In this document: piece after piece, positions 10,407-21,324 of the stretch
Numbering within the stretch: position 1 is the first letter of the stretch
Layout of the letters: each line of letters opens with the position of its first letter
Assembly (NCBI GenBank): GCA_016342415.1
Contig: JAEIOD010000002.1
Coordinates: 276,338-340,337 of the forward strand
Direction: 5' to 3'
Length of the DNA: 64,000 bases
Source: Clostridiales bacterium
GTDB taxonomy: Bacteria; Bacillota; Clostridia; Peptostreptococcales; Acidaminobacteraceae
The notes under the pieces: generated by a model
Database searches by the model: none
Told to the model about the DNA's origin: nothing
What the model saw: the letters and a program-made list of their open reading frames with translations, nothing else
Made by a program: the position numbers and the translations under genes

Positions 10407-12152
10407 ATGTTATTCAGACACTTAAAGGAGATCATGTTAAAGTATAAGTTTCAATATTTTTTCGGGATCTTATTTATCATCACATGTGATGCATTACAAC
10501 TCTATACTCCTGGAGTTCTAGGTAGACTTACATATGATATTAGTAACAATTCTTTAACACAAGAAAAAATATACAATTACATGTTCTTAGTGATGGCACT
10601 CGCCATCGGAGTTGCTTTGTTCAGATACTTATGGCGTAAACTGGTTGTTACGACATCAAGGAAGATTGAGTATGATTTAAGAAAGAATTTCTTTTCGCAA
10701 CTAGAAAAATTATCTACTAACTATTACCATCATAATACCACAGGTAGTTTGATGGCTCATGCAACAAACGACATCAACTCAGTAAGAATGAGTTTTGGTA
10801 TGGGTATTGTTATGATTGTTGATTCAAGTTTCTTAACTTTGTTTACAATCTATAGAATGCTTAAGTATACCGATGTCAAGTTAACGCTACTGGCTTTAAT
10901 TCCAATGCCTTTTATTGCATTAACAACTCTTATCATGGGTGGTATTATCCAAGGCAGATTTAAAAATGTTCAGGAAGCATTTGAAGATCTAACAACCAAG
11001 GTGCAAGAAGCCTTCTCAGGCATAAGAGTCATAAAAGCATTTACTCAAGAGGATAATGAGAACATATCGTTTGCAAAAGCCAATGAAAACAACTTACAAG
11101 CCAATATGAAATTGGTAAGAATCTTTGGTATCATGTTCCCTATTATCATGTTTATTTCAACACTGAGTCTAATCGCTGCCATCAGTATAGGTGGTATCAT
11201 GGTTATTAACAATGAGATGGACTTTGGCAAGTATGTAGAGTTTATGTTATATCTTGGTTTATTGACGTGGCCTATTCTTGCAATTGGTTGGGTTGTAAAT
11301 GTTTTACAAAGGGGTATTGCTTCATTAAAAAGAATCAATGCAATTATGGATGAAGTCCCAGAGATTGTAGATCATGAAGAGGCTGTTCATATTGAAAACT
11401 TAACACCATCTATAGAAATCAATAACTTAAGCTTTATCTACCCTAATACAGATGTTGATGTTTTGAGAGATATTAATGTGACTGTTGAAGCGGGTAAAAC
11501 ATTAGCTATTGTTGGTAGAACCGGTTCAGGTAAAACGACTCTTGCTAATTTATTGTTAAGACTATATGAAACAGATGATGATTCAATTAAAATTGGTGGT
11601 CATAGCATCAACAAAATGACTTTAGAGCAAGTTAGAGAAACTATCGGATATGTACCTCAAGACAACTTCTTGTTCTCAACAAAGATTAGAGACAATATAG
11701 CATTTTCTAATCCTTCAATGACACAAGAAAAAATTGAAGAAGCGGCAAGAGTTGCACATGTACACGATGAAATACTATCATTCCCTAAGGGATACGATAC
11801 CATGCTTGGTGAAAAAGGTATCAACTTATCTGGTGGTCAAAAACAAAGGATCTCTATTGCAAGAGCCATTGCTAAAAATCCTGATATAGTTATCTTTGAT
11901 GATTCACTTTCAGCAGTTGATACAAAAACCGAAGACAGTATTCTAAAATATCTAAAACATGAAATATCCGAGAAGACAGTGATTATCATAGCACACCGTA
12001 TTTCTACGATAAAAGACGCTGATGAGATTATAGTCATCGATGATACTAGAATTACAGAACGTGGTACTCATGATGAGTTGGTCGCACTAGATGGCTTGTA
12101 CAATGACATCTACAAGAAACAACTTCTTGAAGATAAAGTCAACAGAGATTAG
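10407..12152 (+). CDS. yheI: Heterodimeric ABC multidrug exporter subunit, YheI/BmrC type
   Basis: A 581-residue half-transporter: a six-helix type I exporter domain (about 1-320) and an ATPase domain (about 335-575). Walker A is GRTGSGKTT near residue 371 and the signature is LSGGQKQR. After Walker B the catalytic glutamate is replaced by aspartate (IVIFDDSLSAVD, near 497), the hallmark of the catalytically impaired subunit of asymmetric exporters such as BmrC or TM287. AAGGGAGG precedes the ATG. The partner gene begins 13 bp after this one stops. In B. subtilis the homologous pair exports drugs in response to translation inhibitors. Size and asymmetry fit YheI (585 residues). The true substrate is unknown. 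Confidence 0.87.
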   Translation: MLFRHLKEIMLKYKFQYFFGILFIITCDALQLYTPGVLGRLTYDISNNSLTQEKIYNYMFLVMALAIGVALFRYLWRKLVVTTSRKIEYDLRKNFFSQLEKLSTNYYHHNTTGSLMAHATNDINSVRMSFGMGIVMIVDSSFLTLFTIYRMLKYTDVKLTLLALIPMPFIALTTLIMGGIIQGRFKNVQEAFEDLTTKVQEAFSGIRVIKAFTQEDNENISFAKANENNLQANMKLVRIFGIMFPIIMFISTLSLIAAISIGGIMVINNEMDFGKYVEFMLYLGLLTWPILAIGWVVNVLQRGIASLKRINAIMDEVPEIVDHEEAVHIENLTPSIEINNLSFIYPNTDVDVLRDINVTVEAGKTLAIVGRTGSGKTTLANLLLRLYETDDDSIKIGGHSINKMTLEQVRETIGYVPQDNFLFSTKIRDNIAFSNPSMTQEKIEEAARVAHVHDEILSFPKGYDTMLGEKGINLSGGQKQRISIARAIAKNPDIVIFDDSLSAVDTKTEDSILKYLKHEISEKTVIIIAHRISTIKDADEIIVIDDTRITERGTHDELVALDGLYNDIYKKQLLEDKVNRD

Positions 12153-12165
12153 AAAGGAGGCGTAT

Positions 12166-14268
12166 ATGGATCATTTTGAAGAAAAAAAACTGAATAAAAT
12201 AGTAGATTTCAAACTATTAAAAAGACTCCACAAGTATACAAAACCTTTCTACTGGATATTGGTTATCAGTATTTTGGCAGTATTTTTATCATCCGCTGCA
12301 GATCTGCTCAGACCATATTTAACGAAAGTCATCATTGATGATTACGTATCAGGGTACAAAGATGAAATGCTTGTTTCGGATAAACCTTTTGATTCTGATT
12401 ACAATATAGAATTTGAGGGATATAACTATATTAGAGAGAAGTATTATCTTGAACTGGACACTTCACCAGTTATATTAGATACCAAACAACTCCTTAAAAC
12501 AGAAGAAAGTTATTTGCTAGTTGATGGCTTTATCGCTACACAGATAGGCGATACCGATTTTGATCTAAAAACATCCGGAGATAACTTCACATTAACAATA
12601 AAGGAGAGTTCTGAACTGTATGGTAATAACAATACCTACAAAGGCAGACTATTAACGCATGAGGAGTATAAAGTATTTAGAGAAAATGATGTCTCTGGAA
12701 TTATCAAAATTACCATCATCCTACTTCTTACTCTGGTACTTGCATTCGCATTTAGTTATATTCAAACCATATCACTGAATTATGTCGGACAGAAAGTCAT
12801 CTACAACATGAGAGAAGACCTTTTCAATCATATACAACACCTTTCAATGTCCTATTATGAAAAGAATCCAATCGGACGTTTGGTGACAAGGGTCACTAAT
12901 GATATGAACAACATCAATGAGATGTATGCCAATGTTGTTGTAGGATTTATAAAGGACTTTGTTATACTATTCGGTACCATGGTGATTATGGTACGAATGG
13001 ACTGGAAGTTATCATTATTATGTTTTAGTACACTTCCAATTGTAATATTTGTATCCTTCTTATTCAGAAAATATATTCGAGCTGTACAGAGAGTCATCAA
13101 ACTAAAGATTGCAGAAATAAATGCTACACTCAGTGAAAATATCTCAGGTATGAAGATCATTCAATTATTCAACAAAGAAAAACATATGGGTGAAACCTTT
13201 GACGACGTCAACACCGATCATCTAAACGCATGGTTAAGAGAAGTCAATATTTACGCTGTTTTTAGACCCTCGATGAATTTAATTTACTCTATGACACTGG
13301 TGCTACTGATCTTCTTTGGTGGTAACAATTTCTTAAAAGGTGCCGTTGAACTGGGTGTTATGGTAGCATTTATAACATATATCCAACAATACTTCAGACC
13401 TATATTTGATTTGAGTGAAAAATTCAATATCATGCAAGCTGCCATGGCTTCACTTGAAAGAATCCTTATGATTCTTGATGACGATGAAAAAATTGAAAAT
13501 GATCCTACTATTTTATTGGATGTACCTTTTAAAGGTGATATAGAATTCGAGCATGTTAATTTTTCTTATAACTCCGATGAACAGATCTTAAAGGATGTCA
13601 GTTTTAAAATCAATGCTGGGGAAACCGTGGCTATTGTTGGGGCAACAGGTTCAGGTAAAACAACCATCACCAGTTTGATTGGTAGATTCTATGATATTCA
13701 AAGCGGCTGTATAAAAATAGATGGTCATCCAATAAAAGAAACGGATCTACAGTTTTTAAGAAGTCAAATTGCAGTGGTTCTACAAGATGTATTCTTATTT
13801 GCGGGATCTATAAGAGACAATATTACTCTTGGTGAGGACATGTCTGATGAACAAGTTAAAGATGTTGCCACATTTGTAAATGCCAGTCACTTTATTGACA
13901 AGTTTGATGAAACATATGATTATATACTGACTGAAAAAGGTTCTACTTTATCAGCAGGACAAAGACAATTGCTTTCATTTGCACGAGCTCTGGCTTTTGA
14001 TCCGTCGATCTTGATCTTGGATGAAGCAACATCAAACATAGATACCGAAACCGAACTGCTGATTCAGGACGCAATTACAAAGTTGATTAGAAATAGAACA
14101 ACAATTATCATTGCACATAGATTGTCCACCATACAACATGCCAATAAAATTATTGTGATGCATAAAGGTGAAATCTGTGAAATGGGTACACATCAAGAAC
14201 TTCTTGAACATAAAGGCCGTTATTACGATTTATACCTTTTACAGTATCAAGACGAACAAGTATCGTAA
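12166..14268 (+). CDS. yheH: Heterodimeric ABC multidrug exporter subunit, YheH/BmrD type
   Basis: A 700-residue half-transporter and partner of the preceding subunit. An extra extracellular domain of about 120 residues sits between the first and second membrane helices (about 60-178), as in BmrD. The ATPase has Walker A GATGSGKTT near residue 491 and a complete Walker B with catalytic glutamate (LILDEATSNID), but an altered signature, LSAGQRQ instead of LSGGQ. The altered signature here and the altered Walker B in the partner are complementary, as expected for one canonical and one degenerate ATP site. The start at 12166 follows AGAAAGGAGG; a longer in-frame reading begins inside the upstream gene and lacks a ribosome binding site. 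Confidence 0.87.
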   Translation: MDHFEEKKLNKIVDFKLLKRLHKYTKPFYWILVISILAVFLSSAADLLRPYLTKVIIDDYVSGYKDEMLVSDKPFDSDYNIEFEGYNYIREKYYLELDTSPVILDTKQLLKTEESYLLVDGFIATQIGDTDFDLKTSGDNFTLTIKESSELYGNNNTYKGRLLTHEEYKVFRENDVSGIIKITIILLLTLVLAFAFSYIQTISLNYVGQKVIYNMREDLFNHIQHLSMSYYEKNPIGRLVTRVTNDMNNINEMYANVVVGFIKDFVILFGTMVIMVRMDWKLSLLCFSTLPIVIFVSFLFRKYIRAVQRVIKLKIAEINATLSENISGMKIIQLFNKEKHMGETFDDVNTDHLNAWLREVNIYAVFRPSMNLIYSMTLVLLIFFGGNNFLKGAVELGVMVAFITYIQQYFRPIFDLSEKFNIMQAAMASLERILMILDDDEKIENDPTILLDVPFKGDIEFEHVNFSYNSDEQILKDVSFKINAGETVAIVGATGSGKTTITSLIGRFYDIQSGCIKIDGHPIKETDLQFLRSQIAVVLQDVFLFAGSIRDNITLGEDMSDEQVKDVATFVNASHFIDKFDETYDYILTEKGSTLSAGQRQLLSFARALAFDPSILILDEATSNIDTETELLIQDAITKLIRNRTTIIIAHRLSTIQHANKIIVMHKGEICEMGTHQELLEHKGRYYDLYLLQYQDEQVS

Positions 14269-14270
14269 AA

Positions 14271-14303
14271 AAATGCTCCATTGCTATTTGCAATGGAGCA
14301 TTT
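14271..14303. terminator. Bidirectional terminator between yheH and thiT
   Basis: A perfect 14-bp stem, AAATGCTCCATTGC with its complement, encloses a 5-nt loop. On the minus strand it runs into seven T, making a strong terminator for thiT. On the plus strand the tail is ATTTCATT, which is weaker. The genes converge here. Confidence 0.85.
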
Positions 14304-14312
14304 ATTTCATTA

Positions 14313-14882
14313 TTAAGCTTCTTTAGCCATATACACTGTCATGATAGGTTTCATCAATAACGATAACACCACTATTGTAATAGCAAGTTCTGCCACCAAG
14401 AAACCACCGTTGTACGCAATTGACGCTGTCCATGCTGCTGGTGTTGTGAATGTAGCACCTTCTGGAGCAAAGAAAATCACACCACTTAAAACATGGGCCA
14501 TCATTCTAAATATAATTGCTATAACCGTAGCACCTGTTGTGACAACAATACCTTTGACTGCATCTGAATTAACAACTTGCTGTACGCTGTTTTTTGCAAA
14601 TCCTGCAAAACCCAAACAACCGAACGCAATTGGATAATCTAACATAGCCTGCATTGGATGAATAACATATCCTCCCAAAACCATTTGGAAAAGACCGTAA
14701 ACCACGCCTACAAAACAACCTTGCTTCCAACCCCATCTCATGGCGAAAATGAGAATTGGAATCATACTACCAGGTGTTACAGAACCACCAGCTGGCATTC
14801 TAAAAATTTTAAACTGTGATAATATCGTTGCCAAAGCTATCATCAATCCTGCTTCAACAATCATTTGTGTTTTATTGTTCAT
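14313..14882 (-). CDS. thiT: ECF transporter S component for thiamine (ThiT)
   Basis: A 189-residue integral membrane protein with about six hydrophobic segments. It is the substrate-binding subunit of an energy-coupling-factor transporter that imports thiamine using shared EcfA/EcfT subunits encoded elsewhere. Recognisable family features are the GGSVTPGSMIPI and RWGWKQG stretches and the HPMQAMLDYPIAF segment, known to shape the thiamine pocket. AGGAGGGG precedes the ATG at 14882; a longer in-frame reading would begin inside the leader terminator. The call is reinforced by the TPP riboswitch in its leader, which should shut the gene off when thiamine pyrophosphate is abundant. Confidence 0.93.
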   Translation of the reverse strand: MNNKTQMIVEAGLMIALATILSQFKIFRMPAGGSVTPGSMIPILIFAMRWGWKQGCFVGVVYGLFQMVLGGYVIHPMQAMLDYPIAFGCLGFAGFAKNSVQQVVNSDAVKGIVVTTGATVIAIIFRMMAHVLSGVIFFAPEGATFTTPAAWTASIAYNGGFLVAELAITIVVLSLLMKPIMTVYMAKEA

Positions 14883-14897
14883 AATACCCCTCCTAAT

Positions 14898-14928
14898 ACA
14901 AAAAACCATACACAAAAGTGTATGGTTT
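14898..14928 (-). terminator. Riboswitch-controlled terminator upstream of thiT
   Basis: On the minus strand AAACCATACAC-TTTT-GTGTATGGTTT runs into a T stretch just before the thiT ribosome binding site. Its 5' arm contains TACACTTT, complementary to AAAGTGTA at the 3' edge of the riboswitch, so the two structures are mutually exclusive. Confidence 0.85.
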
Positions 14929-14941
14929 AAGATCATAAAAT

Positions 14942-15023
14942 ACACTTTCCTACGCTGGTGTTAGCCAGATCAGGTTCAAAGGGTCATACTTTCGTATTCT
15001 CAGCTTGCGCTCCCCTAGTGTTA
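14942..15023 (-). promoter_or_regulatory. TPP riboswitch (THI element)
   Basis: The minus strand reads, in order, ACACTAGGGGAGC, GCTGAGA, ACCCTTTGAACCTGATCTGG, CTAACACCAGCGTAGG and AAAGTGT. This is the canonical thiamine pyrophosphate aptamer, with its P1 stem closed by ACACT and AGTGT. Binding of TPP should free the downstream terminator and repress thiT. Confidence 0.96.
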
Positions 15024-15040
15024 CTATTAAATTCAATCAT

Positions 15041-15069
15041 ATCATAACAGATTTTTATCCATTAATCAA
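15041..15069 (-). promoter_or_regulatory. thiT leader promoter
   Basis: On the minus strand TTGATT (15064-15069), 17 bp and TATGAT (15041-15046) lie immediately upstream of the TPP aptamer. The -35 hexamer begins two bases after the groEL stop codon, and no groEL terminator is visible between them. Confidence 0.7.
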
Positions 15070-15071
15070 GA

Positions 15072-17060
<1,989 letters not shown>

Positions 17061-17138
17061 GCGTCTTTTCCAACATTTCAAAAGTCATTTATTAATTTTT
17101 AATAGATATAAGAAAATAGTATGCAAAATGCATACTAT

Positions 17139-18353
17139 CTAAGTCATTTCTTCAATGATATTAACCCAATCAATGGCTTCTAAATAAAAAGTTGATATGG
17201 CTAGAAAGTCCAAATCATATGCCTCTAACAGTTGCTTTACCTGCTTCCATTCACCGTGTTCATACAATTGGATCATTTTTAAAATTCCTAAAAATGTGCT
17301 CTCCTCGTTGTAAAGTGCTGCTATGATATCTGGCTCAAGTGGTAGATCATCAATGATTTCTACCATTCTTCTATCTAAGATCACATCAATCATTGAGAAC
17401 AACCCAAGCAAAAAACCTTCAGAAGCTCTTTTTTTGTAAACGGTTGATTTTATCAACGATTCTGCAAGTCTTGCTCTGATCAAAGACATACGAATCAATT
17501 CTTTTGGTTGATCTTGTCCCGCATCCCTAACCATCATCAACGAAAACCATTTCCTCAGTTCTTTAAATCCTATCATGGTTAGAGCGTGTTTTATCGATGT
17601 AATCCTATTTCTTGAGTAGAAAGCAGCTGAATTGACCAATTTTAATAATTTAAAAGTAATCGAAAAATCTTTTTTGATTATCCCTTCTAAAACATCATAA
17701 CTCGGTTCCGGATTATTCAGTTCTGTCAGAATTAAAGCATAAGCACTATTAAATGTTTTAAAATCATTACCTGAGACCAATATTGGTTTTGAGAAAAAGA
17801 AACCTTGAAAATAATCATACCCCATGTTTTTGGCTTCATTAAACTCTTCTATGGATTCTACTTTTTCCGCTAAAAATCTCACATGATTATTTTTATATTT
17901 TTTTACTAAAATGCGTCTTTCATCCTGAGTGGTCAACATAAAATCTACTTTGATGATGTCCACCATCTTAACAACTTCCTCATAGGCATACGAGCTATCA
18001 AAATCGTCTAATGCAAGCAAATAGCCATTACTCTTCAACCTTTGGCATTGATTAATAAAAAGATCGTCAGGTATGATATCTTCAAGAAGTTCAACAACAA
18101 GTATCTTATTTGAAAACATTTCAGGTAGTTTATTATTAATTGTTTCCTTTGTAAAATTGATGAACGCTTTGCAACCACTAAGCATTGCATCTAATCCCAT
18201 TGTAACCAACGTATTAAACACAACTTCACTGGTTTTGTAATCGCCATCCGTAGCCAGTTCGCTAACTCCTTCTCCAGAACGGTATAACAACTCATAGGCG
18301 TAAACATTCATATCTTTATCAAATATCGGTTGTCTAGCTATATGTACATTCAT
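17139..18353 (-). CDS. EAL-HDOD signalling protein (YuxH type)
   Basis: A 404-residue protein with a degenerate EAL domain (about 1-200) followed by an HDOD domain (about 205-400). The N-terminal VHIARQPIFDKDMNVYAYELLYR is the signature of this family. The EAL motif is reduced to YELLYR, and the usual DDFGxGYSS becomes LDDFDSSYAYEE, so cyclic-di-GMP hydrolysis is unlikely. The HDOD part lacks the metal-binding HD pair, as usual, and is thought to mediate protein interactions in stress or motility signalling. GAGGG precedes the ATG. It stands alone upstream of groES on the same strand, next to a dead HD-GYP gene of related function. The specific partner is unknown. Confidence 0.9.
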   Translation of the reverse strand: MNVHIARQPIFDKDMNVYAYELLYRSGEGVSELATDGDYKTSEVVFNTLVTMGLDAMLSGCKAFINFTKETINNKLPEMFSNKILVVELLEDIIPDDLFINQCQRLKSNGYLLALDDFDSSYAYEEVVKMVDIIKVDFMLTTQDERRILVKKYKNNHVRFLAEKVESIEEFNEAKNMGYDYFQGFFFSKPILVSGNDFKTFNSAYALILTELNNPEPSYDVLEGIIKKDFSITFKLLKLVNSAAFYSRNRITSIKHALTMIGFKELRKWFSLMMVRDAGQDQPKELIRMSLIRARLAESLIKSTVYKKRASEGFLLGLFSMIDVILDRRMVEIIDDLPLEPDIIAALYNEESTFLGILKMIQLYEHGEWKQVKQLLEAYDLDFLAISTFYLEAIDWVNIIEEMT

Positions 18354-18479
18354 AAACCCTCACTTTATATTAGGCAAGATTCTGGTATTTCTTAAGCCAC
18401 ATTTTCTATTAAGAGATGATGTTCCTTCAAAAAAATCTCTTGTATATAATTCCACTTTTCAAACAATTTGCTTAACTAT

Positions 18480-19415
18480 TTTAATTCTGGGTCTTAATGG
18501 AAATGCCAAATCAATTTCTTCAACCACACAACTTCGCCACTGGTCAGTCGGACTACCGTACCGACTGGATATGGAATAATTATTTTTACACACTCACTGA
18601 CCAATTCTGCATCTAAAGGTTCAATACTCGCTACCATCATCCGTACATCGGCTTCTTGTGGCTCAAAAGCCTCTCGATGAGGTCTGTCACAAGTCTGCGC
18701 ATCATAGACATCACAGATAGCAACTGTTTTAGCGCATTCGGAAATTTCCTTGTCTTTTATACCTTGGGGATATCCTTTACCATCGATCCATTCATGATGT
18801 TTTAAACTATAAGTTTAACAAGTGCACTGATATCCATATTGTCATTTTTATAGTTATAACCTTCTTGTGGATGGGCAAGTGTCATTTGATTTGCTTCTGC
18901 ATCAATATACTCTCTATTTCCTGACATATCATAATCCTACAAAATATAACCGATATCATGAAGTAAACCACCTGCTGACAGGATTTCCAATTTATTTTGG
19001 TTCAATCCCAATTTTAGACCTAGAATAAGACTAATACAGCAACGTTAACAGAGTGATGATACAGATAGCCTTCTGTATTCTTGATATCCACCATATGAAT
19101 TTCCTAGTATTTTTTCTTAAAGTTCTGAAAACAAACCCATTGCAACTTATGATATTTTTGCTGTACTTTCATATTCTTGACTTTTGATTTCTTTAACGGA
19201 TGCAACTCTTAGTCCTGGTGATGTCATAACCTCAATAATATCACCACTTAAAACATCTGTTCTATAAACAGAGTAAAAAACAATTGATTCAATCTTGTTC
19301 TTTTATGAGTACCTAAATCGCTTTCTTGGCTTAGAAGAATCTTCCCCTCACTATTGTAGAGACTATTACCATGTTTGGTGTCATTTTGACTTTTATCTAT
19401 GGGGACTCTTCTCAT
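18480..19415 (-). pseudogene. Decayed HD-GYP domain phosphodiesterase gene
   Basis: Starting at an ATG (19415) with AAAAGGAG upstream, the minus strand encodes MRRVPIDKSQND and then GNSLYNSEGKILLSQ, the usual N-terminus of clostridial HD-GYP proteins, before the frame breaks. Later pieces in shifted frames read SGDIIEVMTSPGLRVASV, LLHDIGYIL (stop) DYDMSG, LAHPQEGYNYKN, HEWIDGKGYPQGIKDKE, and AICDVYDAQTCDRPHREAF followed by PYPVGTVVRLTSGE. The HD, HPxxGY and GYPxG motifs are all still legible. At least two frameshifts and several in-frame stops (for example TAG after GYIL) show that the gene is dead. It would have degraded cyclic-di-GMP. Confidence 0.88.
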
Positions 19416-19449
19416 ATGAACTCCTTTTGAACATATACCCATTCTAGTC

Positions 19450-19478
19450 AAAAAAAACCCAAATCAATCAGATTTGGG
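19450..19478 (-). terminator. Terminator of the PucR-family gene
   Basis: On the minus strand CCCAAATC-TGATT-GATTTGGG is followed by eight T, eleven bases past the stop codon of the regulator gene. Confidence 0.85.
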
Positions 19479-19488
19479 TGTCTTTAAC

Positions 19489-21153
19489 TTATTTTTTATT
19501 AATGCCGTACATCTCCATGATTTTTATTGCAGTCTGTAAGCTATAACGTTGTTTTTCATTTTCTAAATTACAACCTGTTATCTCTTGAATACGATTCACA
19601 CGATACAACACTGTATTGTAATGTGTGAATAATTTCTCTGACATTTTTTTTAAATTTCCATTGGATTCATAATAAACTTTTAATGTTTTAACCAATTCTG
19701 TATCTTTTTTATTGTCATATTTAACAAGTACTTCTATGGTTTTAGAATAGAAATCCATTAACTCTTCTTTTAAATCACCATTACAAAAAATCTTATAAAT
19801 TCCTAATGAATCAAATTCTATAATTCTTTGAGAGATATAATTTTCAGAAGCTAAAACAGCTTTTTGTGAATCTTTCAAACTCTTATACATGTTATCAATG
19901 CCGTTGTAGACTCTACCAACGCCAATAGTAAACTGCAGATTAATCATTTTTTGTATAATCATCTCTTCAATCTGCTGACTAAGTTGTCTTACTTCTTCAA
20001 TTGGATTTTTCTTATCTTTTAACATCACCACAACATTGATTTGTGCTTTTCTATTCGCTACTAAGAAGACCAATTCCTTACCGATACAGAACGAGTCCAC
20101 TAAATACATAACTTTAGAAATATCTCTGTTTAAAGATTCTAGAGTATCTATAGACTGCTCGTCATTCGTAATAGCTATAGTAAACGTACAATAATCTGCT
20201 TCTTTATCAAATTTATAATAGTTAGATCGTTCAATGGCTTTTGTTTTTCTAATTTTATCACTAGAAATCAAATCATCAAAGAACTCTACTTTATATTTAT
20301 TTTCTATCTCTTGAATAGAGATTTTCTTAAGCAGTTCCAAAGCAATAATTGAAGAAGCAGATTCTAAAACTTGTACATCAGTCAGTTTAATTTCACTGTT
20401 AATATTTGCCAAGAAAATATTCCCATAAACTGTATTACGAGCAATTATTGGAATTGCGTAAACATCTCTCTCTTGATTTTCTATTGTAATTTTAAATTTT
20501 GTTGTTCTAGTGTTTTTAGTCGTAATACCATGTTTCTTAAAGTATTGATCAATAACACCTTCTCTTCTTTGACTGATATCATAATTCTCTAACGGGCAGA
20601 TAATTTCATCAAAGTAATAATCTTTTACAATGATATTATTGCCTACTTTTTCACTTAAATCTTTAGTGACATCCAAGATTGATCCACCTTTTAATAAAAG
20701 TTCCATCATATCATTATGAATAGCCTCTACTCTTCGAATTACTTTTGATTGTTTATCAAATATCTCTTTTAGAATCGGTTCCATAACATCTGCAAATGAA
20801 ATACTATAATCCAATTGTATAATTGGCAATCCAATATCATCTGCTAGATCTAACAAATCTTGATCTAAGTTTGTTAAATAAGGTTTAACTTTAATTGCTA
20901 CAGCTTCAACACCTTTTGCTTTCATGCCATTTATTAAATCCATTTGCTCTGTAAGAGAAATATTTCCAAAATGAACAGCTGTTGTCAATAAAAATTCCCC
21001 TTCTTCTATCCAATTCAGTATTTCTAAATCCGCCATTATATTAACACGCGTAATAATGTTATCTAAATTCTTTTCGCCTGCAATCACCTGACACGATTTT
21101 AAAGGTTCTAACTTTAAAGCTTCCGCCAAAGAAATTCCTGTTTCCTTAATCAA
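19489..21153 (-). CDS. PucR-family transcriptional regulator
   Basis: A 554-residue regulator with an N-terminal PucR (purine catabolism regulator-like) domain (about 1-125), a central variable/GGDEF-like region, and a C-terminal helix-turn-helix. The latter is visible as the LKVYYESNGNLKKMSEKLF and HYNTVLYRVNRIQEITG segments (about 485-545). TTG at 21153 is chosen as start because GAGGTG lies 5 nt upstream; an in-frame ATG at 21294 falls inside the cobT terminator. PucR proteins often control purine, amino-acid or proline catabolism. The target here is not evident, although cobT and gdhA lie upstream on the same strand. A strong terminator separates it from cobT. Confidence 0.87.
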   Translation of the reverse strand: MIKETGISLAEALKLEPLKSCQVIAGEKNLDNIITRVNIMADLEILNWIEEGEFLLTTAVHFGNISLTEQMDLINGMKAKGVEAVAIKVKPYLTNLDQDLLDLADDIGLPIIQLDYSISFADVMEPILKEIFDKQSKVIRRVEAIHNDMMELLLKGGSILDVTKDLSEKVGNNIIVKDYYFDEIICPLENYDISQRREGVIDQYFKKHGITTKNTRTTKFKITIENQERDVYAIPIIARNTVYGNIFLANINSEIKLTDVQVLESASSIIALELLKKISIQEIENKYKVEFFDDLISSDKIRKTKAIERSNYYKFDKEADYCTFTIAITNDEQSIDTLESLNRDISKVMYLVDSFCIGKELVFLVANRKAQINVVVMLKDKKNPIEEVRQLSQQIEEMIIQKMINLQFTIGVGRVYNGIDNMYKSLKDSQKAVLASENYISQRIIEFDSLGIYKIFCNGDLKEELMDFYSKTIEVLVKYDNKKDTELVKTLKVYYESNGNLKKMSEKLFTHYNTVLYRVNRIQEITGCNLENEKQRYSLQTAIKIMEMYGINKK

Positions 21154-21277
21154 TTTGTCACCTCTTCTATTTGGTATACTATAATATGTACCCCTCAAAT
21201 TTGAATACTTTGTTATTATATTATAAACCATAATAAAAAAAAAGTAAAAACACACATCTTTTTTGTGCAAAAAGTAC

Positions 21278-21315
21278 AAAAACATTGATTTCAACCCATT
21301 TTGTTGAAATCAATG
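21278..21315 (-). terminator. Terminator of cobT
   Basis: On the minus strand a 13-bp stem CATTGATTTCAAC with its complement encloses a 7-nt loop and is followed by five T. It starts about 10 bp past the cobT stop. Confidence 0.85.
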
Positions 21316-21324
21316 TAAAATTTG

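Noticed and set aside
19489..21294. Upstream ATG start for the first PucR gene
   Set aside because: The extension would begin within the cobT terminator hairpin; TTG at 21153 has a proper ribosome binding site and gives the normal PucR N-terminus.
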